A DNA stretch of 37,699 nt from a virus (IMGVR_UViG_3300031963_000415:1-37699), one strand, 5' to 3'. Shown: positions 22,785 to 32,686, counted from the first letter of the stretch. Translations and numbers: made by a program. Notes: a model not told the origin generated them from the sequence alone.

Positions 22785-24878
22785 ATGCCCCTGAAAAAGA
22801 TTCTCCTCAAGCCGGGGTTGAATCGGGAGAACACCCGATATACCACTGAAGGCGGCTGGTACGACTGCGACAAAATTCGCTTTCGCCAAGGCACGCCTGA
22901 AGTGATTGGGGGATGGCTGCGTATCTCCGCCCAGACCTTTCTAGGCATCTGCCGCTCTTTGTGGTCTTGGGTCACTCTGGCCGGAAGTTCGCTGACGGGC
23001 GTAGGCACAAACCTGAAGTTCTACATCGAACAAGGCGCCGCCTACTACGATGTCACCCCGCTTCGCAGCGCCGCAACCCTGACCAACCCCTTCACCGCCA
23101 CTACCGGTAGTTCGGTAATCACGGTTCACGACGTTGCCCATGGTTCAAGCACCGGGGACTTTGTGACGTTCTACTCCGCCACCGGGCTGGGCGGCAATAT
23201 CACCGCAGCGGTGCTCAATCAAGACTATAAGATCACCCTCGTTGATGTAGACAACTACACCATCACCGTCTCGGCGGTGGCCAATGCGTCTGATACGGGA
23301 CAGGGCGGCACCGTATATGCTGCCTATGAGGTTCCCGTGGGGCCTGAGGTTTCTGTCCCCCTGACCGGCTGGGGCGGTGGCGGCTGGGGCTCAGGTTCTT
23401 GGGGTTTTAGCCAGCCTTCGACAGAAGGTCTGCGGTTGTGGAGCCAAAGCAATTTTGGCGAAGACTTACTGTTTGGTTACCGCACGGGGCCAATTTACTA
23501 TTGGGATGCGACCAATGGCGTGTTGGGTCCTTTGGCCACGATCACCGTTGCGGTTCCTGCGGTGGTGACGACATCTATCCCCAAAGCCGATGGGGATACG
23601 GTCATTCTCACCACCGATGGTGCACTTCCCACGGGGCTTGTCCCGGGACAACTTTACTACGTGGTGGCTTCCACTGGCACTTCGTTTAGCCTGTCCTTGA
23701 CCCCTGGGGGTGCGGCAATCACCACTACCTCGGCGGGCTCGGGCCTTGCTCGCCTTTCCCCGCGTGGCGTGGCCTTGACCGATATCGTGGGGGCCAACCA
23801 AGTGCCCACCACGCAAAATTTTATCTTGGTCTCGGACATTAGCCGATTTGTGTTTGCGTTTGGCGCCAACGAAATCTCCCAGACGGTGCAGGACCCGATG
23901 CTGATTCGTTGGTCGGCGCAAGAAGACTTTTTGGAGTGGGAGCCCAAGGTGACCAACCAAGCGGGCTCGGTGCGCTTGTCTCACGGCTCGTCAATCATCA
24001 CCGCTATTCAGACGCGCCAGGAGATCGTAGTCTTTACCGATTCGTCCCTGTATTCACTTCAATATATTGGCCCTACATTCGTATGGGGCACCCAGATTTT
24101 GGGTGACAACATCTCGATCATTGGCCCCAACGCCACGGCGGTGGCCTCCAACGTGGTGTTTTGGATGGGGCTGGACAAGTTTTATATGTACGATGGTACG
24201 GTCAAAACCTTGCGTTGCGATCTGCGCCGCTATGTGTACAACGACATCAACCTAGCACAGGGTGCGCAGGTGGTATGCGGTACTAATGAAGGGTTTAACG
24301 AGGTCTGGTGGTTTTATTGCTCTTCCGGCAGTACAACGGTGGATAAATACGTGACCTACAACTACGCCGAAGATGTTTGGGCGTATGGAACGATGGGTCG
24401 CACGGCGTGGTTGGATGTGGGCATCAACTCTTATCCCTTGGCCGCTACGTACAGCCACAATCTTGTTTCGCACGAGTTTGGCATCAACGATGGGGAAGGT
24501 AGTACGCTGCTGCCGATCTACTCCTATATTTTGTCGTCTGAATTTGACATCGACGATGGCCACAACTTTGCATTTATCTACCGCGTACTGCCTGATTTGA
24601 CATTCCGGGGGTCAACGGCGGCGTCCCCGTTGGTGACGATGACGCTGCTGACGCTGCGTAACTCCGGCTCGGGTTACACAACCCCAGGCTCAGTAGGCGG
24701 AGAAGATAACCGTCCCGTGGTGCGCACAGCCGAGTTCCCGGTTGAACAGTTCACTGGGCAGATATACACCCGAGTTCGGGGACGTCAAATATCGATGAAG
24801 ATTGAGTCCAATCAACTCGACACCACGTGGCAGCTCGGTGCCCCGCGAATTGACATTCGTGCTGACGGCAGGCGCTAA
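22785..24878 (+). CDS. Podovirus tail protein, P22 gp10-like
   Basis: A 697-residue protein that would form the lower short tail. The N-terminus shows the signature TEGGWYDCDKIRFRQGTPEV, IGGWLRISAQTF, GICRSLWSW, GVGTNLKFYIEQGAAYYDV and TPLRS. A Gly/Trp loop (GWGGGGWGSGSWGF) lies at ~195-208. Later parts have beta strands consistent with a propeller-like body (VGINSYPLAATYSHNLVSHE, GEGSTLLPIYSYI) and a C-terminal RVRGRQISMKIESN. A Thr- and Gly-rich insert (~88-190) lies between. The gene follows the fibre genes rather than the adaptor, a shift from the P22 order. Confidence 0.83.
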   Translation: MPLKKILLKPGLNRENTRYTTEGGWYDCDKIRFRQGTPEVIGGWLRISAQTFLGICRSLWSWVTLAGSSLTGVGTNLKFYIEQGAAYYDVTPLRSAATLTNPFTATTGSSVITVHDVAHGSSTGDFVTFYSATGLGGNITAAVLNQDYKITLVDVDNYTITVSAVANASDTGQGGTVYAAYEVPVGPEVSVPLTGWGGGGWGSGSWGFSQPSTEGLRLWSQSNFGEDLLFGYRTGPIYYWDATNGVLGPLATITVAVPAVVTTSIPKADGDTVILTTDGALPTGLVPGQLYYVVASTGTSFSLSLTPGGAAITTTSAGSGLARLSPRGVALTDIVGANQVPTTQNFILVSDISRFVFAFGANEISQTVQDPMLIRWSAQEDFLEWEPKVTNQAGSVRLSHGSSIITAIQTRQEIVVFTDSSLYSLQYIGPTFVWGTQILGDNISIIGPNATAVASNVVFWMGLDKFYMYDGTVKTLRCDLRRYVYNDINLAQGAQVVCGTNEGFNEVWWFYCSSGSTTVDKYVTYNYAEDVWAYGTMGRTAWLDVGINSYPLAATYSHNLVSHEFGINDGEGSTLLPIYSYILSSEFDIDDGHNFAFIYRVLPDLTFRGSTAASPLVTMTLLTLRNSGSGYTTPGSVGGEDNRPVVRTAEFPVEQFTGQIYTRVRGRQISMKIESNQLDTTWQLGAPRIDIRADGRR

Positions 24879-24881
24879 CTC

Positions 24882-26273
24882 ATGACCTTTATTGTTACTT
24901 CCCAGTACGAGCTCAACCGGGTCGCGGCGCCACGGTTGCCCGATGCGCCCGTGGAGTATCAGCGGCAATATCATGATCAGTTCGCCAACGTCCTGCGCCT
25001 GTACTTCAACCGGCTGGACAACATTCTGGGGCAACTCACAGCGGCTATGGAAACAATCCCCATATCAATTAACGGCACCAACGTAGACGCCTTTGGACGA
25101 CTGCGGGTTAGCCAGCCCTATACCTTGTTCGACAGCCAAAGTCGGTACGCCGCTGATAACCAGTTCAGCACCTCCACTTCTGGTACTGGCACTTCTACGT
25201 TTAACACCAATCAGTCCAGCGTCAGTATGGCTGTGACGGGTGGCGGCGTTGGCTCTGTGGTGCGGCAGTCGTTTCGCAACATGCTGTATCAGCCGGGCAA
25301 GGGCTTGCTGGTGTTGGCTACCTTTCAGATGGACAACGGCACATCTGCCAACCTTAATCAAAGTGTGGGCTACTTCAACACCCAAAACGGGGTGTTCTTC
25401 CGTCGAACCGGGGGCGTGAATGCATTTGTAATGCGCTCCAATACTTCGGGCACCCCAACCGATGCTCGTTTTGCCAATCAAGCAAACTGGAACGGCGACA
25501 AGTTGGATGGTACTGGAGCGTCAGGCTACACCCTTGATCTTAGCCACCCGCAAATTTTATGGATGGACTTCGAGTGGCTGGGCGTCGGCTCGGTGCGCTG
25601 CGGCTTCATTATTAACGGTCAATACGTTGTCTGCCACACGTTCGATACCGCCAACGTCTACGGCACGACGGTGTACATAACCACGGCAATCTTGCCGGTT
25701 CGATACGAAATTACTACCACAACAGCAGCGGTTGCCGCGACGTTGACGCAGATTTGTTCGTCGGTAGTGTCAGAGGGCGGGTTTGAGGCCACCTCAATTG
25801 AACACGTTGCAAGACGTACAACGGTGCTGGGCACCATCAACACGGCGGCTAACTTTCTCCCAGTTGTCTCGATCCGGCTGGCATCCACAGCGCTGGGTGC
25901 AGTGGTGCTTCCAAGCCGCATACAGTTTCAGCCGACAACGCTGCAAAACTACGAGATTGCATTGATCAAGAACCCGGTTCTTACTGGGGCTACTTGGGCG
26001 GCGACCGTGCCGTCGGACAGCAACGTGGAGTTTGATGTTGCAGCTACGGCGATTGCCACGGCGGGCACGATTGTCCAGACTGGGTACATTGCCAGTTCGG
26101 GCGGTGGCGGCCAAGCAGATACAACGGCTCCGACCGGGTTTAACTGGGACCAACAATTGGGGGTGTCGCTGACCAATGTCAGCGACATCTATACCTTGGG
26201 TGTCCGCACCATTTCCGGCGCTACAACCGGCGATGGGGTTGGTTCTATTTCGTTCTACGACTTGACGCAGTAA
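24882..26273 (+). CDS. Tail-associated structural protein (463 aa)
   Basis: The gene starts three bases after the gp10-like stop. A helical N-terminus (VEYQRQYHDQFANVLRLYFN, RLDNILGQL) leads to TNVDAFGRLRVSQPYTLFDS, a motif I have seen in several phage proteins. The rest is beta-rich (FFRRTGGVNAFVMRSN, QILWMDFEWLGVGSVRCGFI, NGQYVVCHTFDTANVYG), like a jelly-roll or lectin-like domain. It may be a tail spike or tail-needle-associated protein. No glycan-hydrolase site was identified. The helical N-terminus may anchor it to the tail. Confidence 0.7.
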   Translation: MTFIVTSQYELNRVAAPRLPDAPVEYQRQYHDQFANVLRLYFNRLDNILGQLTAAMETIPISINGTNVDAFGRLRVSQPYTLFDSQSRYAADNQFSTSTSGTGTSTFNTNQSSVSMAVTGGGVGSVVRQSFRNMLYQPGKGLLVLATFQMDNGTSANLNQSVGYFNTQNGVFFRRTGGVNAFVMRSNTSGTPTDARFANQANWNGDKLDGTGASGYTLDLSHPQILWMDFEWLGVGSVRCGFIINGQYVVCHTFDTANVYGTTVYITTAILPVRYEITTTTAAVAATLTQICSSVVSEGGFEATSIEHVARRTTVLGTINTAANFLPVVSIRLASTALGAVVLPSRIQFQPTTLQNYEIALIKNPVLTGATWAATVPSDSNVEFDVAATAIATAGTIVQTGYIASSGGGGQADTTAPTGFNWDQQLGVSLTNVSDIYTLGVRTISGATTGDGVGSISFYDLTQ

Positions 26274-26341
26274 TTGCCCTGTCAAAAACGAGTTCAACAT
26301 GCTACGATTGAGCCACTCTCTCGCCTCTCAAAGGAGCCTTC

Positions 26342-28591
26342 ATGGCCGCTGAAGACCAAGGCATTATGTCCCTTCCGATGGAGGGCGAGGCCACTTCCCA
26401 AAACATGCCCCAAATGCCGCTGGAAGAGTCTTATGACGCGGTACAGCAGGGCCTGCAAAACGCCTCCCCACAGGCAGCAGCGGATGTTCAGCAACTCATG
26501 GCCAGCATCATGCCGCAACTGGACCAGTTGTCGGATGAGGAGCTAGACACGCTTTTGCAGATGGTGCAGTACCTCTACGAAGGCGGCGAAGAGCAATACG
26601 CCAAGCGACTGCAGGAAGCAATCTCGTCCGGGGCCATTGACGCAGGGGATTTGCCCGACGAGTACGACCCCGAGGTGCTGTCTTCCATCGGTACGGTGCT
26701 GCTGCAAGCCGTTCGCCAACGCCAGGGGGGCATGCAGGCGGAGCAAGGCCCGATGCCCCCGGCTCAGTTCGCCCGAGGCGGTATTGCCGAGGCGGCTCGG
26801 ATGGTGGCGTCCAAAGGGCGCTACGGCGACACCATGCTGGCGCATATCACCCCGGAAGAAGCAAGGTTGCTGAAAAAGCGCGGGGGCTCGGGCTCAATCA
26901 ACCCCGAGACCGGGTTGCCGGAATTCTTCCTCAAGAAGCTTTTCCAAGGGGTCAAACAGGTTTTTAAAAGCGTTGCCAAGGCCGTCAAGTCGATTGTCAA
27001 GTCCCCGATTGGCAAAATCTTGTCTACTGTGGCGTTGGCCACGTTCCTTGGCCCGCTGGGCGCCTTTGCACTCCCAGTTGCTTCTGGCACTGTCACTCTT
27101 GCTAGTGGCGGCAGCCTAAAGGATGCCCTGATTTCAGGCGCCACTGCCTACTTTGGCGCTCCTGGCGGCGCGGTCTCGCAGTATATTGGCGCAGCGGGCA
27201 TCACCAATGTGGCGGCTAACGCCGCTATTACTGCGGGCATTGTGGGCACCGGCGCGGGTCTGCTCACGGGCCAGAAGCTACAAGATGCGGTGAAAGCGGG
27301 TCTGACTGCGGGTGCAATTAGCGGAATCAGTACGGGCGTTCAACAGGGCTTTACCACGGGCAATGCACCGCGCACTGATCTGCCGTTGGTTGAGGATCGT
27401 GGTGACATGCTGCGCACCACGACAGGCGACCAGTTTGTTCCCGCATCGGCGGGGCAGGGAGCTCCTCTTACGCCCCGAGCCGTGGCAAGTGGGACCGCTG
27501 CTGCGGTCCCTGAATTCCGAAACGAATATGGTGATCTGTATACGCCCGATGCGACCATTCGGGCGCGCCTAGCAGGGGCAGCACAAGCGCCAACTTCTGC
27601 CGCTGCGCCGGGTGCCGCACCTGCCGCTGCGGCACCGCCTACAACCGGGCCGCTGCAAACGCCTCCGGGGGCGCCTATTGAGTCTTTTGGCCAAGCTCCC
27701 ACTGTTATGGAATCCCTGACCAAAACCGCTGGAGGTATTGGCGATCTGTTCCAAGGCAAACCGGGCGCGTTTGATACGATCAAGCAAGGGGCCTCCGACC
27801 TGTTCATGCCTAAGACCTACACGGCGGCAGAACTCCAAAACTCCGATGTGTTTACAACAGCCAGGGGGGCAGGGGCCACGTATGAACAGGCGTTGAAGCG
27901 GGCTCAAGAGGCGTACAACCCCGGCATCGTGCGCCAGTACGGCCCGATGGTGGGCGCAGGCCTTGGTGTAGCGGGTTTAATGGGTGGTTTTACGCCAAAA
28001 CAGCCCGCCCCTTCCGCGCTGGCTCAGCAGATGCGTGGCACTCCTGGCTTGGATTTGATAAACCGCTCGCCTAGAGATTACTTGGTGCAGGGCCTGCCCG
28101 GCCTGCAATACAGCCCCGAGGGCAACATCATAGGATCAACTCCATATCGTCCTTCGGCAACTATGGCGGATGTTAGGGTGGCCGCCTCTGATATGGGAGC
28201 TGCAATGACAGCCCCACCCATACCAAGGTATGTCCCTGATCCAAGGGCCATGGGCACTGCTCGTGACATCAGTCAGCCGGGCAACACTGCTGCCATGTAC
28301 AGCAACCTAATGCCCAACATGGGCTACAACCCATATGACCCCTACGGCTACTTTGCTGCAGCCGACGGTGGTCTTGCTTCTTTGGCCAGCGGCGGGTATC
28401 CTCGCAAAACTGGAGCAATCAGTGGCCCTGGGACCGAAAAATCGGATTCCATCCCTGCGATGCTCTCTGACGGGGAATTTGTCATGACAGCCAAAGCCGT
28501 TCGCGGCATTGGCGGTGGCAGCCGCAGAGCAGGAGCGAAGAAAATGTACGCTCTAATGCATCAGCTTGAGCGCAACGCCTCGCGGGGATAA
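26342..28591 (+). CDS. Large ejection-type protein with cationic membrane-active helix
   Basis: A 749-residue protein with AAAGGAGC before the ATG. An acidic Gln/Met-rich N-terminus is followed by QFARGGIAEAARMVASKG (142-159), GRYGDTMLAHITPEEA and SGSINPETGLPEFF, conserved in many environmental phages. Residues 195-228 form a Lys-periodic amphipathic helix, followed by a hydrophobic Gly/Ala segment (~226-290). Residues ~415-450 are Ala/Pro-rich. The C-terminus has ADGGLASLASGG, SDSIPAMLSDGEFVMTAKAV and a basic helix, a motif shared by many tape-measure or ejection proteins. It is probably an internal virion protein that enters the membrane. Function inferred. Confidence 0.7.
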   Translation: MAAEDQGIMSLPMEGEATSQNMPQMPLEESYDAVQQGLQNASPQAAADVQQLMASIMPQLDQLSDEELDTLLQMVQYLYEGGEEQYAKRLQEAISSGAIDAGDLPDEYDPEVLSSIGTVLLQAVRQRQGGMQAEQGPMPPAQFARGGIAEAARMVASKGRYGDTMLAHITPEEARLLKKRGGSGSINPETGLPEFFLKKLFQGVKQVFKSVAKAVKSIVKSPIGKILSTVALATFLGPLGAFALPVASGTVTLASGGSLKDALISGATAYFGAPGGAVSQYIGAAGITNVAANAAITAGIVGTGAGLLTGQKLQDAVKAGLTAGAISGISTGVQQGFTTGNAPRTDLPLVEDRGDMLRTTTGDQFVPASAGQGAPLTPRAVASGTAAAVPEFRNEYGDLYTPDATIRARLAGAAQAPTSAAAPGAAPAAAAPPTTGPLQTPPGAPIESFGQAPTVMESLTKTAGGIGDLFQGKPGAFDTIKQGASDLFMPKTYTAAELQNSDVFTTARGAGATYEQALKRAQEAYNPGIVRQYGPMVGAGLGVAGLMGGFTPKQPAPSALAQQMRGTPGLDLINRSPRDYLVQGLPGLQYSPEGNIIGSTPYRPSATMADVRVAASDMGAAMTAPPIPRYVPDPRAMGTARDISQPGNTAAMYSNLMPNMGYNPYDPYGYFAAADGGLASLASGGYPRKTGAISGPGTEKSDSIPAMLSDGEFVMTAKAVRGIGGGSRRAGAKKMYALMHQLERNASRG

Positions 28592-28594
28592 CAC

Positions 28595-30208
28595 ATGGCC
28601 GAAGTCACAGAACAGATAGTCCGGGAAGCGCCGGAAATTGAGGCCTATAAACTAGGCTTACTCAAATCCGCGCAGGCGCTACAGCCCCCGGTCTTACCAA
28701 GCTATCAAGTAGCGGGGCTGTCGGCGCCCCAGCTCGCGGCCTTGCAGGCTGGACAAGCGGGTATTGGCGCTTATTTGCCGTATCTGCAAAGTGGCCAGGG
28801 CTCATTAACGGCTGGCACGGGCGCTTTGGACGAAGCGGCTGACATTTTGCGAGGAGCGGACACACGTGGCCAGTTTGCCGCAGCGCAACAGGCCTACAAC
28901 CTTGCCGCCCAGCCTGCAGCTCAAATTGGCGCTTTATCAAACGTGGCAGGCTCAGGGATGGGCTATCTTGGCGCCGCTGGGCAAGATTTTGATTTTGCCC
29001 AGCAAATGGCCCAGCAGGCGAGGCAGGCGGATCTTGCTCCTTCTCAAGCACTCATGCGGGCTTCGGCAGAGCGCGCCCAGCAAGCCGGACCCGATTTTGG
29101 TCAGGCTCAAAGCCAGTTGAGAACCGGGGCAAAGCGGGCACAAGCGGCATCCGAACAGGGGATTGAGGGTCTATTGAGCGCTACGGAGGCGTTTAATCCT
29201 CGCTCGGCACGGGCCTTCATGAACCCATATCAGCAGCAAGTGATTGATGAGGCGACGCGCCAAATCAATCGCCAAGGCGATATTGCGAGGCAAAACCTGC
29301 AAGCACAGGCTGTTCGTGCCGGGGCATTTGGTGGTTCGCGTGAAGGCGTACAGCGAGCGGAGCTTGAACGCAATCTGGCTGAGACGCGCAATGCAGCCAT
29401 CATTAATGCGCTGCAGCAGGGGTATGGAACCTCGCAGCAGCAGGCACAACAGGCGTTTGAGCAGCAACAGCAGCGCCAATTGTCCGCTTCTGGTCAAGGG
29501 GGTCAACTTGGGTTGGCCGCTGCAGGGCAAACTGCTCAGGTGGGCGCTCAATTGGGCTCTCTTGAAGCACAGCGCGCAGCACAGGCTTTGCAAGCTGCTC
29601 AATATGGTGGCACTGTTGGCCAACAGTTGGCTGCACAGGAGCTACAGCAAGCAGGCCTTGGTCAGGGCGCTGCGGGCCTGTATGGACAACTTGCAGGACA
29701 GCAAGCAGGGCTGGCAGGGCAGTATGCGGGGATCGCGGGTCAACAAGCCAGCATTCTGGGCCAGCAGTCGCAACTGCAACAAGCGCTGGGCCAAAACATT
29801 GGCAATCTTGCTACCCAACAGTTTGGCGTGGGGCAAAACATGGCTCAAGGCCTGGGTGCGCTGGGTTCGCAACTGGGTAATCTAGGCGTGCAGCAGGCCG
29901 CGTTGGGTCAAAGCGCTCAGCAACTGAGCCAGAACGATATCAACTTCCTGTACAACCTGGGCTCTGTCCAGCAGAAGCAGCAGCAGGCTGAACTTGATGC
30001 ACTGCGGGCAACCCAGATGCAACAGGCTATGCAGCCTTACCAGCAAATAGCGTTCCAATCGGACATCTACAAGGGGGCGCCATCGACCCAGATGGCAGTG
30101 ACCCAGCAACAGCAAGCCACGCCCAGCGCGTTTCAACAGGTCGCGGGCCTGGGCACGGGTATCTTGAGCACCGCCGCTGCCGCCAACGCGGCCAGCAAGC
30201 TCTTCTAA
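28595..30208 (+). CDS. Gln/Ala-rich ejection-type protein with heptad repeats
   Basis: A 537-residue protein starting three bases after the previous stop. It has a conserved-looking central block (FMNPYQQQVIDEATRQINRQ, DIARQNLQAQAVRAGAFGGS) and a long Gln, Ala, Gly and Leu-rich C-terminal half where Leu/Ile recurs every seven residues (LAGQQAG, LAGQYAG, IAGQQAS, ILGQQSQ). That is an amphipathic helix or coiled-coil pattern. Gln/Ala-rich heptads are typical of P22 gp7/gp16/gp20-type ejection proteins, which build a channel through the cell envelope. It has no enzymatic motif. Confidence 0.7.
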   Translation: MAEVTEQIVREAPEIEAYKLGLLKSAQALQPPVLPSYQVAGLSAPQLAALQAGQAGIGAYLPYLQSGQGSLTAGTGALDEAADILRGADTRGQFAAAQQAYNLAAQPAAQIGALSNVAGSGMGYLGAAGQDFDFAQQMAQQARQADLAPSQALMRASAERAQQAGPDFGQAQSQLRTGAKRAQAASEQGIEGLLSATEAFNPRSARAFMNPYQQQVIDEATRQINRQGDIARQNLQAQAVRAGAFGGSREGVQRAELERNLAETRNAAIINALQQGYGTSQQQAQQAFEQQQQRQLSASGQGGQLGLAAAGQTAQVGAQLGSLEAQRAAQALQAAQYGGTVGQQLAAQELQQAGLGQGAAGLYGQLAGQQAGLAGQYAGIAGQQASILGQQSQLQQALGQNIGNLATQQFGVGQNMAQGLGALGSQLGNLGVQQAALGQSAQQLSQNDINFLYNLGSVQQKQQQAELDALRATQMQQAMQPYQQIAFQSDIYKGAPSTQMAVTQQQQATPSAFQQVAGLGTGILSTAAAANAASKLF

Positions 30209-30217
30209 GGACGCACG

Positions 30218-32686
30218 ATGAAAGAAGAAATCCTCAAGCGTGCCATGTTCGCCATGCCGCTGTCCAAGGAGGCCAAGAACTCCGGCATCATGGCTGGGTT
30301 CGATCTGGACGAGATGGAAGACATGCCAGAGCCTGAAGAGGCCACCGAAGAGATGCCGCAGATGGCGCGCACGCCTCAGAATCCTGAAATTCTGATGAAC
30401 AACCTGCGCGGCGACTACCGCTCGGTGGATGCACGCTACATGGAGTTGGCGCAGATGGTGGGCGAAGAAGCCGCCATGGAGACGCCCCCGGAAGTGCTGG
30501 CCATGCTGCAGATGCAGCTTGGCGCCCAGCCGCCCGCACAGGGCATTGGTGCGTTGCCCCAGGCCCAGGGGATGATGCCTCCTGGCGCTATGCCCCCGGG
30601 GATGATGCCCCCAGGCATGGAGGGCGGCATGCCCCCTTTTCCGGCGGGCGGGGCTGAGCAGGCTCCGCCTACCCCGGACGGCCTCCCCCCGCTCAAGGCC
30701 GCCGCTGGCGCCTTTGTCAATCCCCTGACTCGGTTTGCCCAATTTAGCGCGGACAAGCTGGGCACGTTGGCCAGCGGAGCCAACGCCCTGGGCGGCCAGC
30801 TCATGACTCGGGGCGCACCTAATGTGTTCCCGCCGGTGTTTGAGAACCTGCGCGGCCCGGGTGGCCGTTTCATCGCCGAACAGACGATGCGGTACCCGAC
30901 GCTCACGCAGCACTTGTCGACCATGATGGGCCCCACGGCAACCCGCATGATGGAGCGGGCTGGGACGATGGTTCCGCCTGCTGCAACTACTGCCGCCGGT
31001 TATGTCGGCGCATCGGGCCTGTATAAGTCGATGTTTGGCGACAAGGTCGATCCCGAGCGAGCTGCCCTTTTGAAGGCCTATGAGGATGCGTACTACCAGC
31101 GCATGGACAAGTCCATCCCGATGCCTTCTGTGGACAGGCTGACCAACGAACAGATTCAAGCTGAGATTCTGAAGATCGTTGGGCAACAAGGAACCTATGC
31201 GCCGACGCAGGATGCAAATCGTGAAGCTCAGTTAGAGCTGCAAAGAGAGGCTCGTCGGCGTGGCCCGATAACCGTGGACGTTGCCGGGCGCCCGTTGTTG
31301 GAGATGGAAAAACCGGACGCCGCTCCCGCTGTTCCGCCCCCTGCTGCCGCTACCGAAGGAGAAGCCGCTCCTGCTGCTGCCGCTGCGCCTGCTTCGGCTA
31401 CCGACTTTATCCGGGCGCAGCTTGCCTCTGGCAGAACCGAGACTCCGACGGGACGGATGGAACGTATCAAGGCTGCCCGGGAGGAGTACGCGCCGCTGTA
31501 TCGCGAACTGCTGGGCGACACGAAGGAAGACATGTACCGCAACGCCATGCTGATGCTGGCCGATGCGGGCTTCAAGTACGCTTCGCTCCCTGCCAAGTCC
31601 GGCACCACGCCCATTTCGCTTTTGGCCACCGCCGCACAAGGCCTGCCCCAGGGCTTCATGGCCCTGCTGGCTCAGGCCAAGGATCGCCAGCTCAAGGTCG
31701 ACACTGCTGCCCTGTCGCAAGCTGTCAGCGATGTGCAGGAGCAAGACAAGTTTGCTCAGCAACTTAAGCTCAAGCTTATCGATGGCGACTACCGCCTGTT
31801 GATGGAGCGGATCAAAAACCTTGGGAAAAACGCCCCTAAGGCGGAATATCTTGGGGCGGGAATTGCAAATTATGTCGATCCCAACGGCGGGTACCTTGGC
31901 ACTTCAATCATGATGGTTCCCGATGGCAAGGGCGGCCAGAAGCTGCACCCCGCAGCCGAGACCATCCTTGGTAGCCGGTACACACTGCGTCAGACCGACA
32001 ACCCGTTTGTGGAGAATCGGGGCCCCGCCGCCGTGCGCGTGGCCACCACAAAAGACGAGGTCACCGCTGCTACAAAACGCCTGGATGAGGTAACAAATGG
32101 TTTGCGCATCCTTGACAACCTCGAAGGGGTCTATACACGGGCGTACGGCCCCGGCGCATGGTTTGTGGACAAAGTCAACAAACTGGTGGTGCCTGTGATT
32201 GAAAGCGCCGCCCCTAAATCAAGCACTGAGCTTGCTGCGGCAGGCACTGAAATCAGAGCGGCAGTCAACTCCCTCTCTAAAGCGTTTGCCGGGGAAGGCA
32301 GCGATGGGCGCTTGTCTAATCAGACACAGGAATGGGGACGGCAGATTCTGGGGGACTTGGACAACCCCGAAAAATTCTGGGCCTCGAAGGACCTGATGGC
32401 AAAGCGTTTGGCTACTCTTCGCACTCTCTTCTCTAACGACAGGCAGAGCCAGATTGCCACCCTTGGATTGGAATCTAATGATCTAGTCATGAAAGTTCCA
32501 AATACGGGAACGAAGATTGACCCGTTCTTGATTCCTTCTGATGTCGAGCAGCAACAGCGCCTATTTAACTTCCTGGGCAGCACGGTGGGCAAGCTACAAG
32601 ACCCCCGGGCCCAGGTCTACCTGCGCCTACCTAATGGCTCGGTCCAAAGCTTTAACCCGACTCAACTGCAAGGGTTGATCAAGTAA
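30218..32686 (+). CDS. Large internal virion-type protein (822 aa)
   Basis: AAGGA precedes the ATG. The N-terminus MKEEILKRAMFAMPLSKEAK is followed by an acidic helix and a Met/Pro/Gly-rich stretch at ~117-140 (MPPGAMPPGMMPPGM). The middle has a Gly-rich helical zone (MMGPTATRMMERAGTMV) and a Pro/Ala linker (~360-395). The C-terminal ~430 residues are charged and helical (GRMERIKAAREEYAPLYREL, VQEQDKFAQQLKLKLIDGDY) with a globular end (LPNGSVQSFNPTQLQGLIK). I do not recognise a family. Its size, its neighbours and the TAATG overlap with the next gene favour an ejected or internal virion protein. Confidence 0.65.
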   Translation: MKEEILKRAMFAMPLSKEAKNSGIMAGFDLDEMEDMPEPEEATEEMPQMARTPQNPEILMNNLRGDYRSVDARYMELAQMVGEEAAMETPPEVLAMLQMQLGAQPPAQGIGALPQAQGMMPPGAMPPGMMPPGMEGGMPPFPAGGAEQAPPTPDGLPPLKAAAGAFVNPLTRFAQFSADKLGTLASGANALGGQLMTRGAPNVFPPVFENLRGPGGRFIAEQTMRYPTLTQHLSTMMGPTATRMMERAGTMVPPAATTAAGYVGASGLYKSMFGDKVDPERAALLKAYEDAYYQRMDKSIPMPSVDRLTNEQIQAEILKIVGQQGTYAPTQDANREAQLELQREARRRGPITVDVAGRPLLEMEKPDAAPAVPPPAAATEGEAAPAAAAAPASATDFIRAQLASGRTETPTGRMERIKAAREEYAPLYRELLGDTKEDMYRNAMLMLADAGFKYASLPAKSGTTPISLLATAAQGLPQGFMALLAQAKDRQLKVDTAALSQAVSDVQEQDKFAQQLKLKLIDGDYRLLMERIKNLGKNAPKAEYLGAGIANYVDPNGGYLGTSIMMVPDGKGGQKLHPAAETILGSRYTLRQTDNPFVENRGPAAVRVATTKDEVTAATKRLDEVTNGLRILDNLEGVYTRAYGPGAWFVDKVNKLVVPVIESAAPKSSTELAAAGTEIRAAVNSLSKAFAGEGSDGRLSNQTQEWGRQILGDLDNPEKFWASKDLMAKRLATLRTLFSNDRQSQIATLGLESNDLVMKVPNTGTKIDPFLIPSDVEQQQRLFNFLGSTVGKLQDPRAQVYLRLPNGSVQSFNPTQLQGLIK

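Noticed and set aside
26280-26308. Extended -10 promoter (TGCTACGAT) before the 26342 gene
   Set aside because: The -10 is only a four-of-six match and no acceptable -35 lies at 16-18 bases.
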